From Bradyrhizobium guangzhouense (GTDB taxonomy: Bacteria > Pseudomonadota > Alphaproteobacteria > Rhizobiales > Xanthobacteraceae): a stretch of 64,000 bases of DNA. The stretch covers positions 4,278,001 to 4,342,000 of the forward strand of contig NZ_CP030053.1 of NCBI RefSeq assembly GCF_004114955.1, read 5' to 3'. Below, piece after piece: positions 46,880 to 56,849 of the stretch; the first letter of the stretch is position 1, and every line of letters begins with the position of its first letter. Both the position numbers and the translations under genes were made by a program. The notes under the pieces were generated by a model, which saw only the letters and a program-made list of their open reading frames with translations, did no database searches and was not told the origin of the DNA.

Positions 46880-46945
46880 GTCGGATTCCCCTTCGAGAAC
46901 GACGACGGCGGCGCCCAGCGAACCGGACGCCGCCGCGCGTGCGGA

Positions 46946-48259
46946 TCAGACCTGGTAGTAGCGCTTGGCGCGCTCGGCGGCACGCTTGGCTGCCTCCTGC
47001 GGCGTGGCCGAACCGGAAGCGGCCTCGGCGAACATGTCGACCACGACGAAATCGCCCATGACGGCGGCCGAGGCGTAGCCGAGATCACCGGCATAGCCGT
47101 TGTCCAAGCAGCGCTTGAGGCAGTCGCGGTACGGCGTGATCTTGGGATCGGAGGTCCAGACCGGATTGTCATTGTAGGCCGGAAGCGGCGGCGAGACGTA
47201 GCCGTTGGAAGCAACCTCCCACGCGTCGTAGTTCTCCTTGTCCATCATGAACTTGATGTATTCCTTGACCGCCTTCGGATACTTCGAGTGCTTGTAGCCG
47301 TAGTAGACCAGGATGTTTTGCTGCTCAGTCGGCTTGCCTACCGGACCGATCGGCATCGGCGCATGGTCCATGTCCTTGGCGATCTCCTGCTGCTTGGGAT
47401 CAGGGGAGGTCTTGCCGACTGTCCAGATCGAGATGCCGTTCAGGGTGAGACTGAGCTCGCCGTTGAGGAAGGCCTTGTTGTTGTTCGAGTCGTTCCACGA
47501 CAGCACGCCCGGAATGAACGTCGCATAGAGCTGCTTGACGTATTCGAGGGCCGCGATCGTTTCCGGAGAATCGAGCACGACCTCGTTCTTCTCGTTGACG
47601 ACCTTGCCGCCGAACGCCCACAGCGCCCACTGGCACCAGCCATTGGCATCGCCCGTGGCATGACCGAGCGCGAAGCCGGGCGGCGTGTTGTTCTTCTTGA
47701 GCGCCTGGCACAGCTTGAGGAAGCCAGCGGTGTCCTTGGGGAATTCCTCGAAGCCCGCGGCCTTCATGTGGCTGATGCGGTAGTTCAGGCAGCCACCGGT
47801 CGCGCCTTGCGGAATCGCGATCCAGCCATTGCCCTTCTTGCCGTACTTCTCCGCGACCGGATACCAGCCGCCATACTGGGCCCCGAGATATTGAGCCACG
47901 TCGGTGACGTCGATCAGCTTCTCCGGAAATTTGTGGGGATCGTCGAGCGTGCCGATGATCAGGTCGGGACCGGCGCCGACATTGGCGGCGACCGCGGCCT
48001 TGGGACGAATGTCCTCCCAGCTCTCGGCCTCGAGCTTCACCTTGATGCCGGTCTTCTCGGAGAACTTCTTGGTCTGCTCGGCGAACTTGTCGAACTCCGC
48101 CTGGATGAACTGCTTCCAGCGCAGGACGCGGATGGAGGCGTTCGGCTCCGGCGTGTTGGTCCACTCCGCAGCCCGGACGGGGACGACACCCGGGCCAGCC
48201 AGCAACGCTGCGCCGCCCAGGCCGGCTTTAAGCACACTTCGCCTGTCGAAATCGCTCAT
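46946..48259 (-). CDS. ABC transporter sugar-binding protein, Tat-exported
   Basis: 437-residue periplasmic solute-binding protein of cluster B (MalE/UgpB-like). The N-terminus has a twin-arginine signal, DRRSVLKAGLGGAALLAG, with a cut likely after VRA in VVPVRAAEW. The mature part contains EAESWEDIRPKAAVAANVGA and DLIIGTLDDPHKF, as in oligosaccharide or glycoside-binding proteins. Tat export means it folds in the cytosol, uncommon for sugar-binding proteins but seen in rhizobia. It should decide the specificity of the transporter; ligand unknown. Confidence 0.9.
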   Translation of the reverse strand: MSDFDRRSVLKAGLGGAALLAGPGVVPVRAAEWTNTPEPNASIRVLRWKQFIQAEFDKFAEQTKKFSEKTGIKVKLEAESWEDIRPKAAVAANVGAGPDLIIGTLDDPHKFPEKLIDVTDVAQYLGAQYGGWYPVAEKYGKKGNGWIAIPQGATGGCLNYRISHMKAAGFEEFPKDTAGFLKLCQALKKNNTPPGFALGHATGDANGWCQWALWAFGGKVVNEKNEVVLDSPETIAALEYVKQLYATFIPGVLSWNDSNNNKAFLNGELSLTLNGISIWTVGKTSPDPKQQEIAKDMDHAPMPIGPVGKPTEQQNILVYYGYKHSKYPKAVKEYIKFMMDKENYDAWEVASNGYVSPPLPAYNDNPVWTSDPKITPYRDCLKRCLDNGYAGDLGYASAAVMGDFVVVDMFAEAASGSATPQEAAKRAAERAKRYYQV

Positions 48260-48305
48260 CGTTCTCTCCCTGATTTTTTAATTGTATTGGGTCGTTCTGA
48301 AGTCG

Positions 48306-49367
<1,062 letters not shown>

Positions 49368-49501
49368 CTAGCTCCCTCCTTCGACTTAGACGACGCACCT
49401 GTCGCGCCGCCACCGTCTTGTTTTTTCTGAACTTCGCCGACCCGAAGCCCTCTTAACAGGCGACATTGTCAGCAGTTTGTGCGGGTTTGGCAATTTGTCT
49501 T

Positions 49502-49530
49502 TGGTTAGTCGCTGCTGGTAGCGCTGTCAA
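49502..49530 (-). promoter_or_regulatory. Putative promoter of the sugar ABC operon with LacI-like operator
   Basis: The operator TGGTAGC-GCTGTCA (49516-49529) is an imperfect 7+7 inverted repeat. On the minus strand its end forms TTGACA (49530-49525), then 17 bases and TAACCA (49507-49502), a possible -35/-10 pair. Bound repressor would cover the -35 box. A matching operator lies at 50645. Confidence 0.55.
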
Positions 49531-49571
49531 CGATCCTTTGTTTGCGGGATTGGCTGTGTTAAGAGCAACAA

Positions 49572-50669
49572 ATGGGTCGAAAGCGCACCAAGTCTGGCAA
49601 GATTCGGCTAGCGGAAGTCGCCGAGCTGGCCGGCGTCAGCCCGATTACGGCGTCCCGCTTCTTCCGCAATCCGGAGGCGCTGTCGGTCGCCAAGCGGACG
49701 CGGGTCGAAAGCGCAGCCCGCGAGCTCGGCTATGTGCCCAACCTTGCGGCACGCGCGCTCGCCTCGCAGCGCACCGAAGTGATCGGTGTCTTGATTCCGT
49801 CACTGACCAACAACGTGTTTTCCGACGTGCTCCGCGGGATCTATGATGCGTCCGAAGGCAGCCGTTACTCGATCCAGCTGTCCAACACCCGCTACAGCAT
49901 TCTCCAGGAGGAGAAGCTGCTGCGGCTGTTTCTGGCGCAGAAGCCGGCGGGACTGATCGTCACGGGCATCGACCAGACCACCGAATCACGCGCGATGCTG
50001 GAGGCGGCCGATTGCCCGATCGTGCAGATCATGGAGATCGGGCCCCATCCCGTCGACATGATGATCGGCTTTTCCCATTATGATGCGGCGCGCGCGGCGA
50101 TTGCCCATTTGTTCGCGCAGGGCCACCGCCGGATCGGCTTTGTCGGCGCCCGCATGGACCCCCGGGTGCAGCGCCGGCTCGACGGCTATGGCGCAGCCAT
50201 GAAGGACGCCGGCCTGTTCGACCAGAGATTGATCGTGACGACGGCAACGCCGACCTCGGTGACGCTTGGCGGCGCGCTGTTCGCCGATCTGATCGCGCGC
50301 GAGCCTGACATCGACGCGGTCTTCTGCGCCAATGACGACCTTGCGCTCGGCGTTCTCTTCGAATGCCGCCGCCGCGAGATCCCCATCCCGGATCAGATTG
50401 CGATCGTCGGCTTCAACGACCTCGAATTCATGGCCTCCTCGGTGCCGACGCTGACCAGCGTGCGGACCAACCGTTACGAGATGGGCAGCACGGCTGCCGC
50501 GATGCTGATTGAAGCGATCGAGGGAAAGCGCCCCGAGAAGCCCGTGCTTGATCTCGGCTTCACGGTGATCGAACGGCAGAGTTCGCAGGCTCAACGGCCG
50601 ACGGCTAGTCCCCGCGCGGGCGAATGGGTGCCAGCCGTACAAAATGATAGCGTTACCAACGACCCGTGA
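49572..50669 (+). CDS. LacI-family transcriptional regulator
   Basis: 365 residues. N-terminal HTH and hinge: IRLAEVAELAGVSPITASRF (about 11-30) followed by NPEALSVAKRTRVESAAREL and ARALASQRTEVIGVLIPS; then a periplasmic-binding-like effector domain (YSIQLSNTRYS, DIDAVFCANDDLALGVLFEC, IAIVGFNDLEFMASSVPTLT). This is the GntR-like branch, which usually binds sugar acids or their phosphates. The motif TSVRTNRYEMG is typical of LacI C-terminal domains. Located between the two arms of the sugar locus, it most likely represses both. Confidence 0.93.
   Translation: MGRKRTKSGKIRLAEVAELAGVSPITASRFFRNPEALSVAKRTRVESAARELGYVPNLAARALASQRTEVIGVLIPSLTNNVFSDVLRGIYDASEGSRYSIQLSNTRYSILQEEKLLRLFLAQKPAGLIVTGIDQTTESRAMLEAADCPIVQIMEIGPHPVDMMIGFSHYDAARAAIAHLFAQGHRRIGFVGARMDPRVQRRLDGYGAAMKDAGLFDQRLIVTTATPTSVTLGGALFADLIAREPDIDAVFCANDDLALGVLFECRRREIPIPDQIAIVGFNDLEFMASSVPTLTSVRTNRYEMGSTAAAMLIEAIEGKRPEKPVLDLGFTVIERQSSQAQRPTASPRAGEWVPAVQNDSVTNDP
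50645..50658 (+). promoter_or_regulatory. LacI-like operator before the sugar-acid dehydratase gene
   Basis: TGATAGC-GTTACCA, 7+7 imperfect inverted repeat inside the last codons of the LacI gene, 138 bases before the dehydratase start. It agrees with the site at 49516 in 11 of 14 positions (common form TGrTAGCGyTryCA). A TAATAT hexamer at 50671 may be the -10 box. Confidence 0.55.
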
Positions 50670-50796
50670 GTAATATCCCAACCATGAGGAAACGTTCGCC
50701 AGCAGGCGGGCCGTCTTACCATGCTCGCGCTGCCGGGCAGCGCACCGATCGACATCCGAAACGTCGGCCAGTGCGTTTGCATTGAAGGAGAAACCC

Positions 50797-52626
50797 ATGA
50801 CAAAAAAGCCAACCAATGGGCACGCGCCCGCCGGCAACGGCACCCGCCGCCATCTTCGCTCGCAGGACTGGTTCAACAATCCCCATAATCCGGGCATGAC
50901 CGCGCTCTACATGGAGCGCTACCTGAATTTCGGCCTCACCCGCGCCGAGCTGCAATCCGGCAAGCCGATCATCGGCATCGCCCAGACCGGTAACGACCTG
51001 TCGCCCTGCAACCGCCACCATATCGAGCTAGCCCACCGCGTCCGCGAGGGTATCCGCGAGGCCGGCGGCATTGCCATGGAATTCCCGACCCACCCGATCC
51101 AGGAGACCGGAAAGCGCCCGACCGCCGCGCTCGACCGCAACCTTGCTTATCTTGGCCTGGTCGAGGTGCTCTACGGATATCCGCTCGACGGTGTGGTGCT
51201 CACCACCGGCTGCGACAAGACCACGCCGGCCTGCATGATGGCGGCTGCGACCGTCAACCTGCCCGCGATCGTGCTGTCGGGCGGCCCGATGTTGAACGGC
51301 TGGCACAATGGCGAGCGCACCGGCTCAGGCACCATCGTCTGGAAGTCGCGCGAACGGCTGGCTGCCGGCGAGATCGACTATGAGGAGTTCATGGAAATCG
51401 TGGCGTCCTCGGCGCCGTCGGTCGGCCATTGCAACACCATGGGCACGGCCTCGACCATGAACGGCCTTGCCGAAGCGCTCGGCTTCTCGCTGCCGGGTTG
51501 TGCGGCCATCCCCGCTCCCTATCGCGAGCGCGGCCAGATCGCCTATGAGACGGGCAAGCGCATCGTCGAGATGGTCTGGGAAGACCTCAAGCCGTCGGAC
51601 ATCCTGACCCGCAAGGCATTCGAGAACTGCATCGTCATCAATTCGGCGCTCGGCGGCTCGACCAACGCGCCGATCCACATCAATGCGCTGGCCCGCCACA
51701 TCGGCGTCGAGCTGTCGATCGACGATTGGCAGAAATTCGGCCACGACGTGCCGCTGCTGGTCAACATGCAGCCGGCCGGGTTCTATCTCGGCGAGGAATT
51801 CCACCGTGCCGGCGGCGTCCCGGCGGTGGTGCGCGAGTTGATGAAGCACAAGCGCATCCATGAGGACGCGGTCACCGTCAACGGCCGCGGCATCGGCGAG
51901 AACTGCAGGAATGCGCCTCTCCCCGACAACGACGTGATCTGGGCCTACGACAAGCCGCTGGTGAACGACGCCGGCTTCCTGGTGCTGAGAGGCAATCTGT
52001 TCGATTCCGCGATCATGAAGACCTCAGTGATCTCCAAGGAATTTCGCGATCGCTACCTGAACAACCCGAAGGATCTGAACGCCTTCGAAGGCCGCGCCAT
52101 CGTGTTCGAGGGTCCGGAGGATTATCACGCGCGGATCGACGATGCCTCGCTCGACATCGACGAGCGCTGCGTGCTGTTCATCCGCGGCACCGGACCGATC
52201 GGCTATCCAGGTGGCGCCGAGGTCGTGAACATGCAGCCGCCGGCAGCACTGATCAAACGCGGCATCCACTCCCTGCCCTGCATCGGCGACGGCCGCCAGT
52301 CCGGCACGTCGGGCTCGCCATCGATCCTGAACGCCTCGCCGGAAGCCGCCGGCAACGGCGGGCTCGCGATCCTGAAGACCGGCGACAAGGTCCGCATCGA
52401 CCTCAACAAGGGCAGCGCCAACATCCTGATCTCGGACGAGGAGCTGAAGAAGCGCCACGCGGACCTCAAGGCCGCCGGCGGTTTCAAGCATCCGCCGAAC
52501 CAGACGCCGTGGCAGGAGATCTACCGCAACACCGTCGGCCAGCACGCGACCGGCGCCTGCATGGAGCTCGCCACGCGCTACCAGAACGTCTCCTCGGCGT
52601 TTGGTGTGCCGCGGGATAATCACTGA
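50797..52626 (+). CDS. IlvD/Edd-family sugar-acid dehydratase (arabonate/xylonate/gluconate type)
   Basis: 609-residue iron-sulfur dehydratase forming a 2-keto-3-deoxy sugar acid. Probable [2Fe-2S] ligands C71 (DLSPCNRHH), C139 ([11 protein letters not shown]) and C212 (SVGHCNTMG) have the same 68 and 73-residue spacings as I recall for L-arabinonate dehydratase (59, 127, 200). The catalytic-serine region [19 protein letters not shown] is kept. Context (KdgK, Eda, SDRs) argues against branched-chain amino acid synthesis by IlvD. The ATG at 50797 has GAAGGAG 7 bases upstream; a TTG five codons before is discarded. The sugar cannot be told from sequence. Confidence 0.9.
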   Translation: MTKKPTNGHAPAGNGTRRHLRSQDWFNNPHNPGMTALYMERYLNFGLTRAELQSGKPIIGIAQTGNDLSPCNRHHIELAHRVREGIREAGGIAMEFPTHPIQETGKRPTAALDRNLAYLGLVEVLYGYPLDGVVLTTGCDKTTPACMMAAATVNLPAIVLSGGPMLNGWHNGERTGSGTIVWKSRERLAAGEIDYEEFMEIVASSAPSVGHCNTMGTASTMNGLAEALGFSLPGCAAIPAPYRERGQIAYETGKRIVEMVWEDLKPSDILTRKAFENCIVINSALGGSTNAPIHINALARHIGVELSIDDWQKFGHDVPLLVNMQPAGFYLGEEFHRAGGVPAVVRELMKHKRIHEDAVTVNGRGIGENCRNAPLPDNDVIWAYDKPLVNDAGFLVLRGNLFDSAIMKTSVISKEFRDRYLNNPKDLNAFEGRAIVFEGPEDYHARIDDASLDIDERCVLFIRGTGPIGYPGGAEVVNMQPPAALIKRGIHSLPCIGDGRQSGTSGSPSILNASPEAAGNGGLAILKTGDKVRIDLNKGSANILISDEELKKRHADLKAAGGFKHPPNQTPWQEIYRNTVGQHATGACMELATRYQNVSSAFGVPRDNH

Positions 52627-52630
52627 CGCT

Positions 52631-52736
52631 GTCATTCCGGGGCGCGACGAAGTCGCGAGCCCGGAATCTATCAAGCCACCGACATTGCGGCACAATGGAT
52701 TCCGGGCTCGCGCCAAGAGGCGCGCCCCGGAATGAC
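52631..52736. repeat. Palindromic intergenic repeat, family A, within the dehydratase-SDR gap
   Basis: gtcattccggggcgcgacga at the left and gcgcgccccggaatgac at the right; internal arms cggaatct and ggattccg pair. It fills the gap between the dehydratase and the first SDR gene, within what looks like a single operon. Confidence 0.85.
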
Positions 52737-52759
52737 CAATTCAAAGGGAGAACAACAAC

Positions 52760-53491
52760 ATGGCTAACCGCCTCAAGGGCAAGCGCGCCGTCATCACGGC
52801 TGCTGCGGCAGGCATCGGGCGCGCATGCGCTCTCGCATTTGCGCGTGAGGGCGCAGCCGTCATCGCCACCGACATCAACGAGGCCGGCATCGCAGGCCTG
52901 ACCAAGGAAGGCATCACGGAAGTCGCCAAGCTCGACGTCCGCAACACCGCCGCCGTCAATGCTTTCGCCAAGCGTATCGGCAAGATCGACATCCTGCTCA
53001 ACGCGGCCGGCTTCGTGCACCACGGCACCATTCTGGACTGCTCGGAAGAGGATTTCGACTTCTCGTTCGACCTCAACGTCAAGTCGATGCACCGGACTAT
53101 CAAGGCGTTCCTGCCCGACATGATCGCGGGCGGCGGCGGCAGCATCGTCAACATCTCGTCCTGCGCGGCGCTGCGGCCGCCGGCGAACCGCTATGTCTAC
53201 AGTTCGTCGAAGGCGGCGGTGTCGCTGCTGTCGCGCGCGGTCGCGCTCGACTTCATCACCAGGGGCATCCGCTGCAATTCGATCTGCCCCGGCACCGTCG
53301 AGACCCCCTCGATGCTCGACCGCGCCGCAGCCCAAGGACCCCAGGGCAAGGAGATGTTCATCTCGCGCCAGAAGATGGGACGGCTCGGCACGGCCGACGA
53401 AATCGCCAACATGGCGGTCTATCTCGGCAGCGACGAGAGCGCCTTCACCACCGGCGTCGACCTCGTCGTTGACGGCGGCTACATGCTCTGA
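52760..53491 (+). CDS. SDR-family dehydrogenase, KDF/sugar-acid dehydrogenase-like
   Basis: 243-residue NAD-dependent SDR. GxxxGxG region TAAAAGIGRACALAFAREGA; NAAGFVHHGTI; catalytic Ser in NISSC and Tyr-x3-Lys in YVYSSSKAAVSLLS; C-terminal GTADEIANMAVYLGSDESAF and DLVVDGGYML. This is the DHRS6/BDH2-like branch, whose bacterial members include 2-keto-3-deoxy-L-fuconate dehydrogenase. It may oxidise the dehydratase product or the starting sugar. First of two SDR genes after the dehydratase. Confidence 0.88.
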   Translation: MANRLKGKRAVITAAAAGIGRACALAFAREGAAVIATDINEAGIAGLTKEGITEVAKLDVRNTAAVNAFAKRIGKIDILLNAAGFVHHGTILDCSEEDFDFSFDLNVKSMHRTIKAFLPDMIAGGGGSIVNISSCAALRPPANRYVYSSSKAAVSLLSRAVALDFITRGIRCNSICPGTVETPSMLDRAAAQGPQGKEMFISRQKMGRLGTADEIANMAVYLGSDESAFTTGVDLVVDGGYML

Positions 53492-53512
53492 CGCCAACCG
53501 GGGTCACATCTG

Positions 53513-54259
53513 ATGAACAAGATTGATCTCAACGACCGCGTCGCCGTCGTCACCGGCGGCGCGCAGGGCTTTGGCCGCGCCATCACCGAGCGCTTCGTCG
53601 CCTCCGGCGCCAAGGTCGCGATCTGGGATTTTGATTCAGCGCTGGCCGAGAAGACCGCCAAGGACATCGGCGACAACGTCCGCGCCTTCAAGGTCGACGT
53701 CACCGACACCGCAGGCGTCGAGCAGGCCCGCGATGCGACCTTGGCCGCCTTCGGCAGGATCGACATCCTCGTCAACAATGCCGGCATCGCCGGCGTCAAC
53801 AAGCCGGTCTGGGAAACGGATCTGGAGGAATGGCGCAAGGTCCTGCGCATCAACCTCGACGGCCCCTTCATCGTCTGCAAGGCGATCGTGCCCGTCATGC
53901 TCAAGCAGAAATACGGGCGGATCGTGAACATCGCCTCGATCGCGGGCAAGGAGGGCAATCCGAACGCCTCGCATTATTCGGCGTCCAAGGCCGGCCTGAT
54001 CGCACTGACCAAGTCGCTCGGCAAGGAGCTCGCCGCGCATGACATTCTCGTGAATGCGGTGACGCCTGCCGCGGCCAAGACCGCGATCTTCGACCAGATG
54101 ACGCAGCAGCATATCGACTTCATGCTGTCTAAAATTCCCAAAGCCCGCTTCGTGCTGGTGGAAGAGCTCGCCGCGATGGTGAGTTGGCTTGCATCTCAGG
54201 ATTGTGCCTTCTCGACCGGCGCGGTCTTTGATATTTCCGGGGGACGGGCGACCTACTGA
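53513..54259 (+). CDS. SDR-family dehydrogenase (FabG-like), sugar or sugar-acid oxidoreductase
   Basis: 248-residue NAD(P)-dependent SDR. TGGAQGFG cofactor motif (14-21), D at IWDFDSA suggesting preference for NAD, NNAGIAGVNKPVW, NIASIAGKEGN, Tyr-x3-Lys in HYSASKAGLIALT, and SGGRATY end. Starts 21 bases after the first SDR, so co-transcribed. Such enzymes in dehydratase clusters often oxidise the aldose to its lactone; that is the role I infer, with no lactonase seen unless the hydrolase downstream serves. Confidence 0.87.
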   Translation: MNKIDLNDRVAVVTGGAQGFGRAITERFVASGAKVAIWDFDSALAEKTAKDIGDNVRAFKVDVTDTAGVEQARDATLAAFGRIDILVNNAGIAGVNKPVWETDLEEWRKVLRINLDGPFIVCKAIVPVMLKQKYGRIVNIASIAGKEGNPNASHYSASKAGLIALTKSLGKELAAHDILVNAVTPAAAKTAIFDQMTQQHIDFMLSKIPKARFVLVEELAAMVSWLASQDCAFSTGAVFDISGGRATY

Positions 54260-54296
54260 GCCATTGGCCGCCCGAGGAAACTCCGAGGGGCGGACC

Positions 54297-55454
54297 ATGC
54301 AGCTTGGGCGACGGGACTTTGTGAAGCTCGCAGCCGGCGCAGGCGCGCTGCCGCTAGTTTCGCCTCACGCCATTGCACAACTCGCGCCGAACCCGCCGAG
54401 CATCCGCCCGCCCTCGCCGGCCGAACGCGCGGCGATGGGCCGGCTGGCGCAGACGTTCATGGGCAAATACGACGTGCCGGGCCTGTCTTTTGCGATCGGC
54501 TATGCCGGTGCGATCGTGCATCAGGCCGCCTTCGGCGTGGCCGATCGCGAGCAGAACGAGGCAGCGACACCGCAGCATCTGTTTCGCATCGCCAGCATCA
54601 GCAAGATGATCACTTCGGTCACGCTGTTCCGGCTGATCGAGGAAAATCGCGTCAAGCTCGGCGACCGCGTGTTCGGCTCTGGCGCGCTGCTCGGCACGGA
54701 TTACGGCGCGCCGCCCTACTCGCCCGGCATCGACCAGATGACGCTCGAACATCTCCTGACCCATACCGGCGGCGGCTGGACCAACGATGCCCGCGATCCC
54801 ATGTTCACGCATCCGCACATGGACCACGCGCAGCTCATCACCTGGACGCTGGCCAACCGGCCGCTGGACCGTCCACCGGGCCAGCATTACGCCTACTCCA
54901 ACTTCGGCTATTGCGTGCTGGGCCGGGTGATCGAGAAGCTCACCGGCCAGCGCTATGCCGAGCATGTCCGCGCCGAGGTGCTCGGGCGTTGCGGCGTCAC
55001 CGACATGACGCTCGCCGGCAATACCCGTGATCAGCGCCAGGCGGGCGAAGTCGCCTATTATTGCAAGGTCGAAAGCCCCTACGACATGAACGTCCACCGG
55101 ATGGATTCCCATGGTGGCTGGATCGCGACGCCGACGGACCTCGTGCAATTCCTGATGCATGTCGACGGCTATGCCCGGCCAGCGAACATTTTGCGGCCGC
55201 GCACCATCCAGACGATGACATCGGCGCCGAGCTACAGCCCCGATTACGCCAAGGGGTTCTGTATCAACAAATCAGACAATTGGTGGCACAATGGCAGCCT
55301 GCCCGGCACTAGCACCATTGCAGTCAGAACCCATGGCGGCTTCTGCTGGGCCGCCTTCACCAATGTCAGCCGACCGAGCACCAAGATGGACGACGAACTC
55401 GATGAGCTCAATTGGAACATGGCGCGGCAAGTCAGCGAATGGCGGGTGGCATGA
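54297..55454 (+). CDS. Tat-exported serine hydrolase, class C beta-lactamase/esterase fold
   Basis: 385 residues. Twin-arginine signal LGRRDFVKLAAGAGALPL with a cut likely after AIA in SPHAIAQLA. Catalytic marks of the penicillin-recognising fold: SxxK in ASISKMITS (Ser nucleophile), YxN in YAYSNFGYCVL, and HxG in WHNGSLPGTST replacing the KTG box, which points to an esterase or peptidase rather than a true beta-lactamase. Periplasmic. As part of the sugar operon it might remove an ester or lactone from the transported substrate; this is speculation. Its stop overlaps the next gene's start (ATGA). Confidence 0.85.
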   Translation: MQLGRRDFVKLAAGAGALPLVSPHAIAQLAPNPPSIRPPSPAERAAMGRLAQTFMGKYDVPGLSFAIGYAGAIVHQAAFGVADREQNEAATPQHLFRIASISKMITSVTLFRLIEENRVKLGDRVFGSGALLGTDYGAPPYSPGIDQMTLEHLLTHTGGGWTNDARDPMFTHPHMDHAQLITWTLANRPLDRPPGQHYAYSNFGYCVLGRVIEKLTGQRYAEHVRAEVLGRCGVTDMTLAGNTRDQRQAGEVAYYCKVESPYDMNVHRMDSHGGWIATPTDLVQFLMHVDGYARPANILRPRTIQTMTSAPSYSPDYAKGFCINKSDNWWHNGSLPGTSTIAVRTHGGFCWAAFTNVSRPSTKMDDELDELNWNMARQVSEWRVA

Positions 55455-55843
55455 TTAGAGAAGGTGGATGCCTGTGCGGCGCAGTACGGTTCAAGGCGGA
55501 AGGCGAGCCTCTGAACGTGCGCATCTGCCATTGCCGTATGTGCCAGAAGGCGATGGGCTCGCCCTATTTCGCCCGCGCCCAGTTCGACCAGAAGATGCTG
55601 ACCGTCGAGGGTGACACCGGCCGCTATAAGTCGTCCGAAGCGATCGATCGCGTATTCTGCAAGACTTGCGGCACGCGGCTGGGCTCCTGGCGGCGCAACG
55701 GCACCCTGGCCGGCGTCGCACTCGCGACCTTCGACGACCGCAATGCGTTTGCGCCGACCGAGCACATCTGGGTCTCGGAAAAGCTCGCCTGGGTGAAGCT
55801 GGATGACGGCCTGACGCAATATCAGGGAACGATCCCGGCGTGA
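55451..55843 (+). CDS. GFA/CENP-V family zinc protein
   Basis: 130-residue protein of the glutathione-dependent formaldehyde-activating fold. Zinc ligands are visible in three groups: GGCLCGAVRF, ICHCRMCQKAMGSP and FCKTCGTRLGSW. Family members bind or release glutathione adducts; most have no proven reaction. Translationally coupled to the serine hydrolase (4-base ATGA overlap). Its stop is 2 bases from the converging EamA gene end. An upstream start at 55412 would lie within the hydrolase gene and is rejected. Confidence 0.9.
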   Translation: MIREGGCLCGAVRFKAEGEPLNVRICHCRMCQKAMGSPYFARAQFDQKMLTVEGDTGRYKSSEAIDRVFCKTCGTRLGSWRRNGTLAGVALATFDDRNAFAPTEHIWVSEKLAWVKLDDGLTQYQGTIPA

Positions 55844-55845
55844 GA

Positions 55846-56757
55846 TCAAGGTCGGCTCGAAGCCGACAGACCCGCGGCCTCAACGCGCCGTCCTGCCGTC
55901 GTGGCCAGCCAGATCCCGGCGAACACCGCGACAATGCCGGCCGCCAGATTCCAGCGCAGCGGCTCCTTCAGCAACCAGGCGCCGACCAGCGATGCAGTGA
56001 TCGGATTGACCGTCACCGAGATCGCCACGCGCGTGGGCGTTGTCCGTTCCAGCGCGAAAGCCCAGAGATAGAAGGTCAGCGCCGCGCCGAAGGCGCCGAG
56101 ATAGAGCGCGGCCAGCCATTGCGGCGCGGCGAAATCTGCGACGGGTGCGAAGCTGCCTCGAAAACTTGAAAGCAGGATGAGGCAGAGAGCGCCCGCGGCC
56201 ATGCTCATGGTCGTAAACCCGATCGGGCTGGAGCGCCGGATCAACGGCTTCGACCAGATGCCATACAGTGCCATGCACAGTGCAGCCGCCATCATCAGGA
56301 GATCGCCGCGCCAGGCGCCTGACGGCGCAGCGCTCAAATTGGTGAGCAGCGCGACAGCAACGCCTGATGTTGCCACCACGACGCCGATCGATTTGCGCCA
56401 GGTCAGGGCCTCGCTGCCGAGCGCGGCGCCAATCATCAGCGACAGCAGCGGCAGCGTCGACAGCGCGAGCGCGCCGCGCGCCGCCGTCGTGTAGATCAGC
56501 GATGCATTGAACAGGATTGGAAACAGCGCGAAAAACAACATGCCGAGCCCGACGGTGGCCGCCCAGTCAGCGCGGGCCGGCCAGCGGTCGCCGCGCAGCA
56601 GGGTTAGCGGCATCAACAGCAGAAATCCGAAGCCAAACCGGAATGAGCCGATCGCCAAAGGATCGATGCTGCCGACGAGATAACGCGTGGCACCGATCGA
56701 GGTGCCGCCCAGCGCACTCGACAGCACGGCAGCCAGAACGCCAAAAATCTCGCTCAC
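55846..56757 (-). CDS. EamA/DMT-family transporter
   Basis: 303-residue inner-membrane protein with ten predicted helices in two EamA repeats (first LAAVLSSALGGTSIGATRYL, second about residue 150 LLMMAAALCMALYGIWSKPL). AVTVNPITASL-like segment VTVNPITASLVGAWLLKEPL is the motif near the end of EamA domain 2. Probable exporter of amino acids or metabolites. Divergent from the LysR gene at 56850, a common exporter/regulator layout. Confidence 0.88.
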   Translation of the reverse strand: MSEIFGVLAAVLSSALGGTSIGATRYLVGSIDPLAIGSFRFGFGFLLLMPLTLLRGDRWPARADWAATVGLGMLFFALFPILFNASLIYTTAARGALALSTLPLLSLMIGAALGSEALTWRKSIGVVVATSGVAVALLTNLSAAPSGAWRGDLLMMAAALCMALYGIWSKPLIRRSSPIGFTTMSMAAGALCLILLSSFRGSFAPVADFAAPQWLAALYLGAFGAALTFYLWAFALERTTPTRVAISVTVNPITASLVGAWLLKEPLRWNLAAGIVAVFAGIWLATTAGRRVEAAGLSASSRP

Positions 56758-56849
56758 GATTGCTCCCTGTGGAACGGGTTGACCAACAGCATACGGGGCG
56801 TGCCGAAACAGGGAATGGAATTTCCGTCATGCTGGGATAACGTTCCATC

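Noticed and set aside
46950..46970. GGTAGTAGCGCTTGG near the end of the binding-protein gene
   Set aside because: Partial likeness to the LacI operator, inside coding DNA with an extra triplet that breaks symmetry.
50797..52626. IlvD of branched-chain amino acid synthesis
   Set aside because: Surrounding genes are sugar transport, KdgK, Eda and SDRs under a LacI regulator, and the cysteine spacing fits sugar-acid dehydratases.
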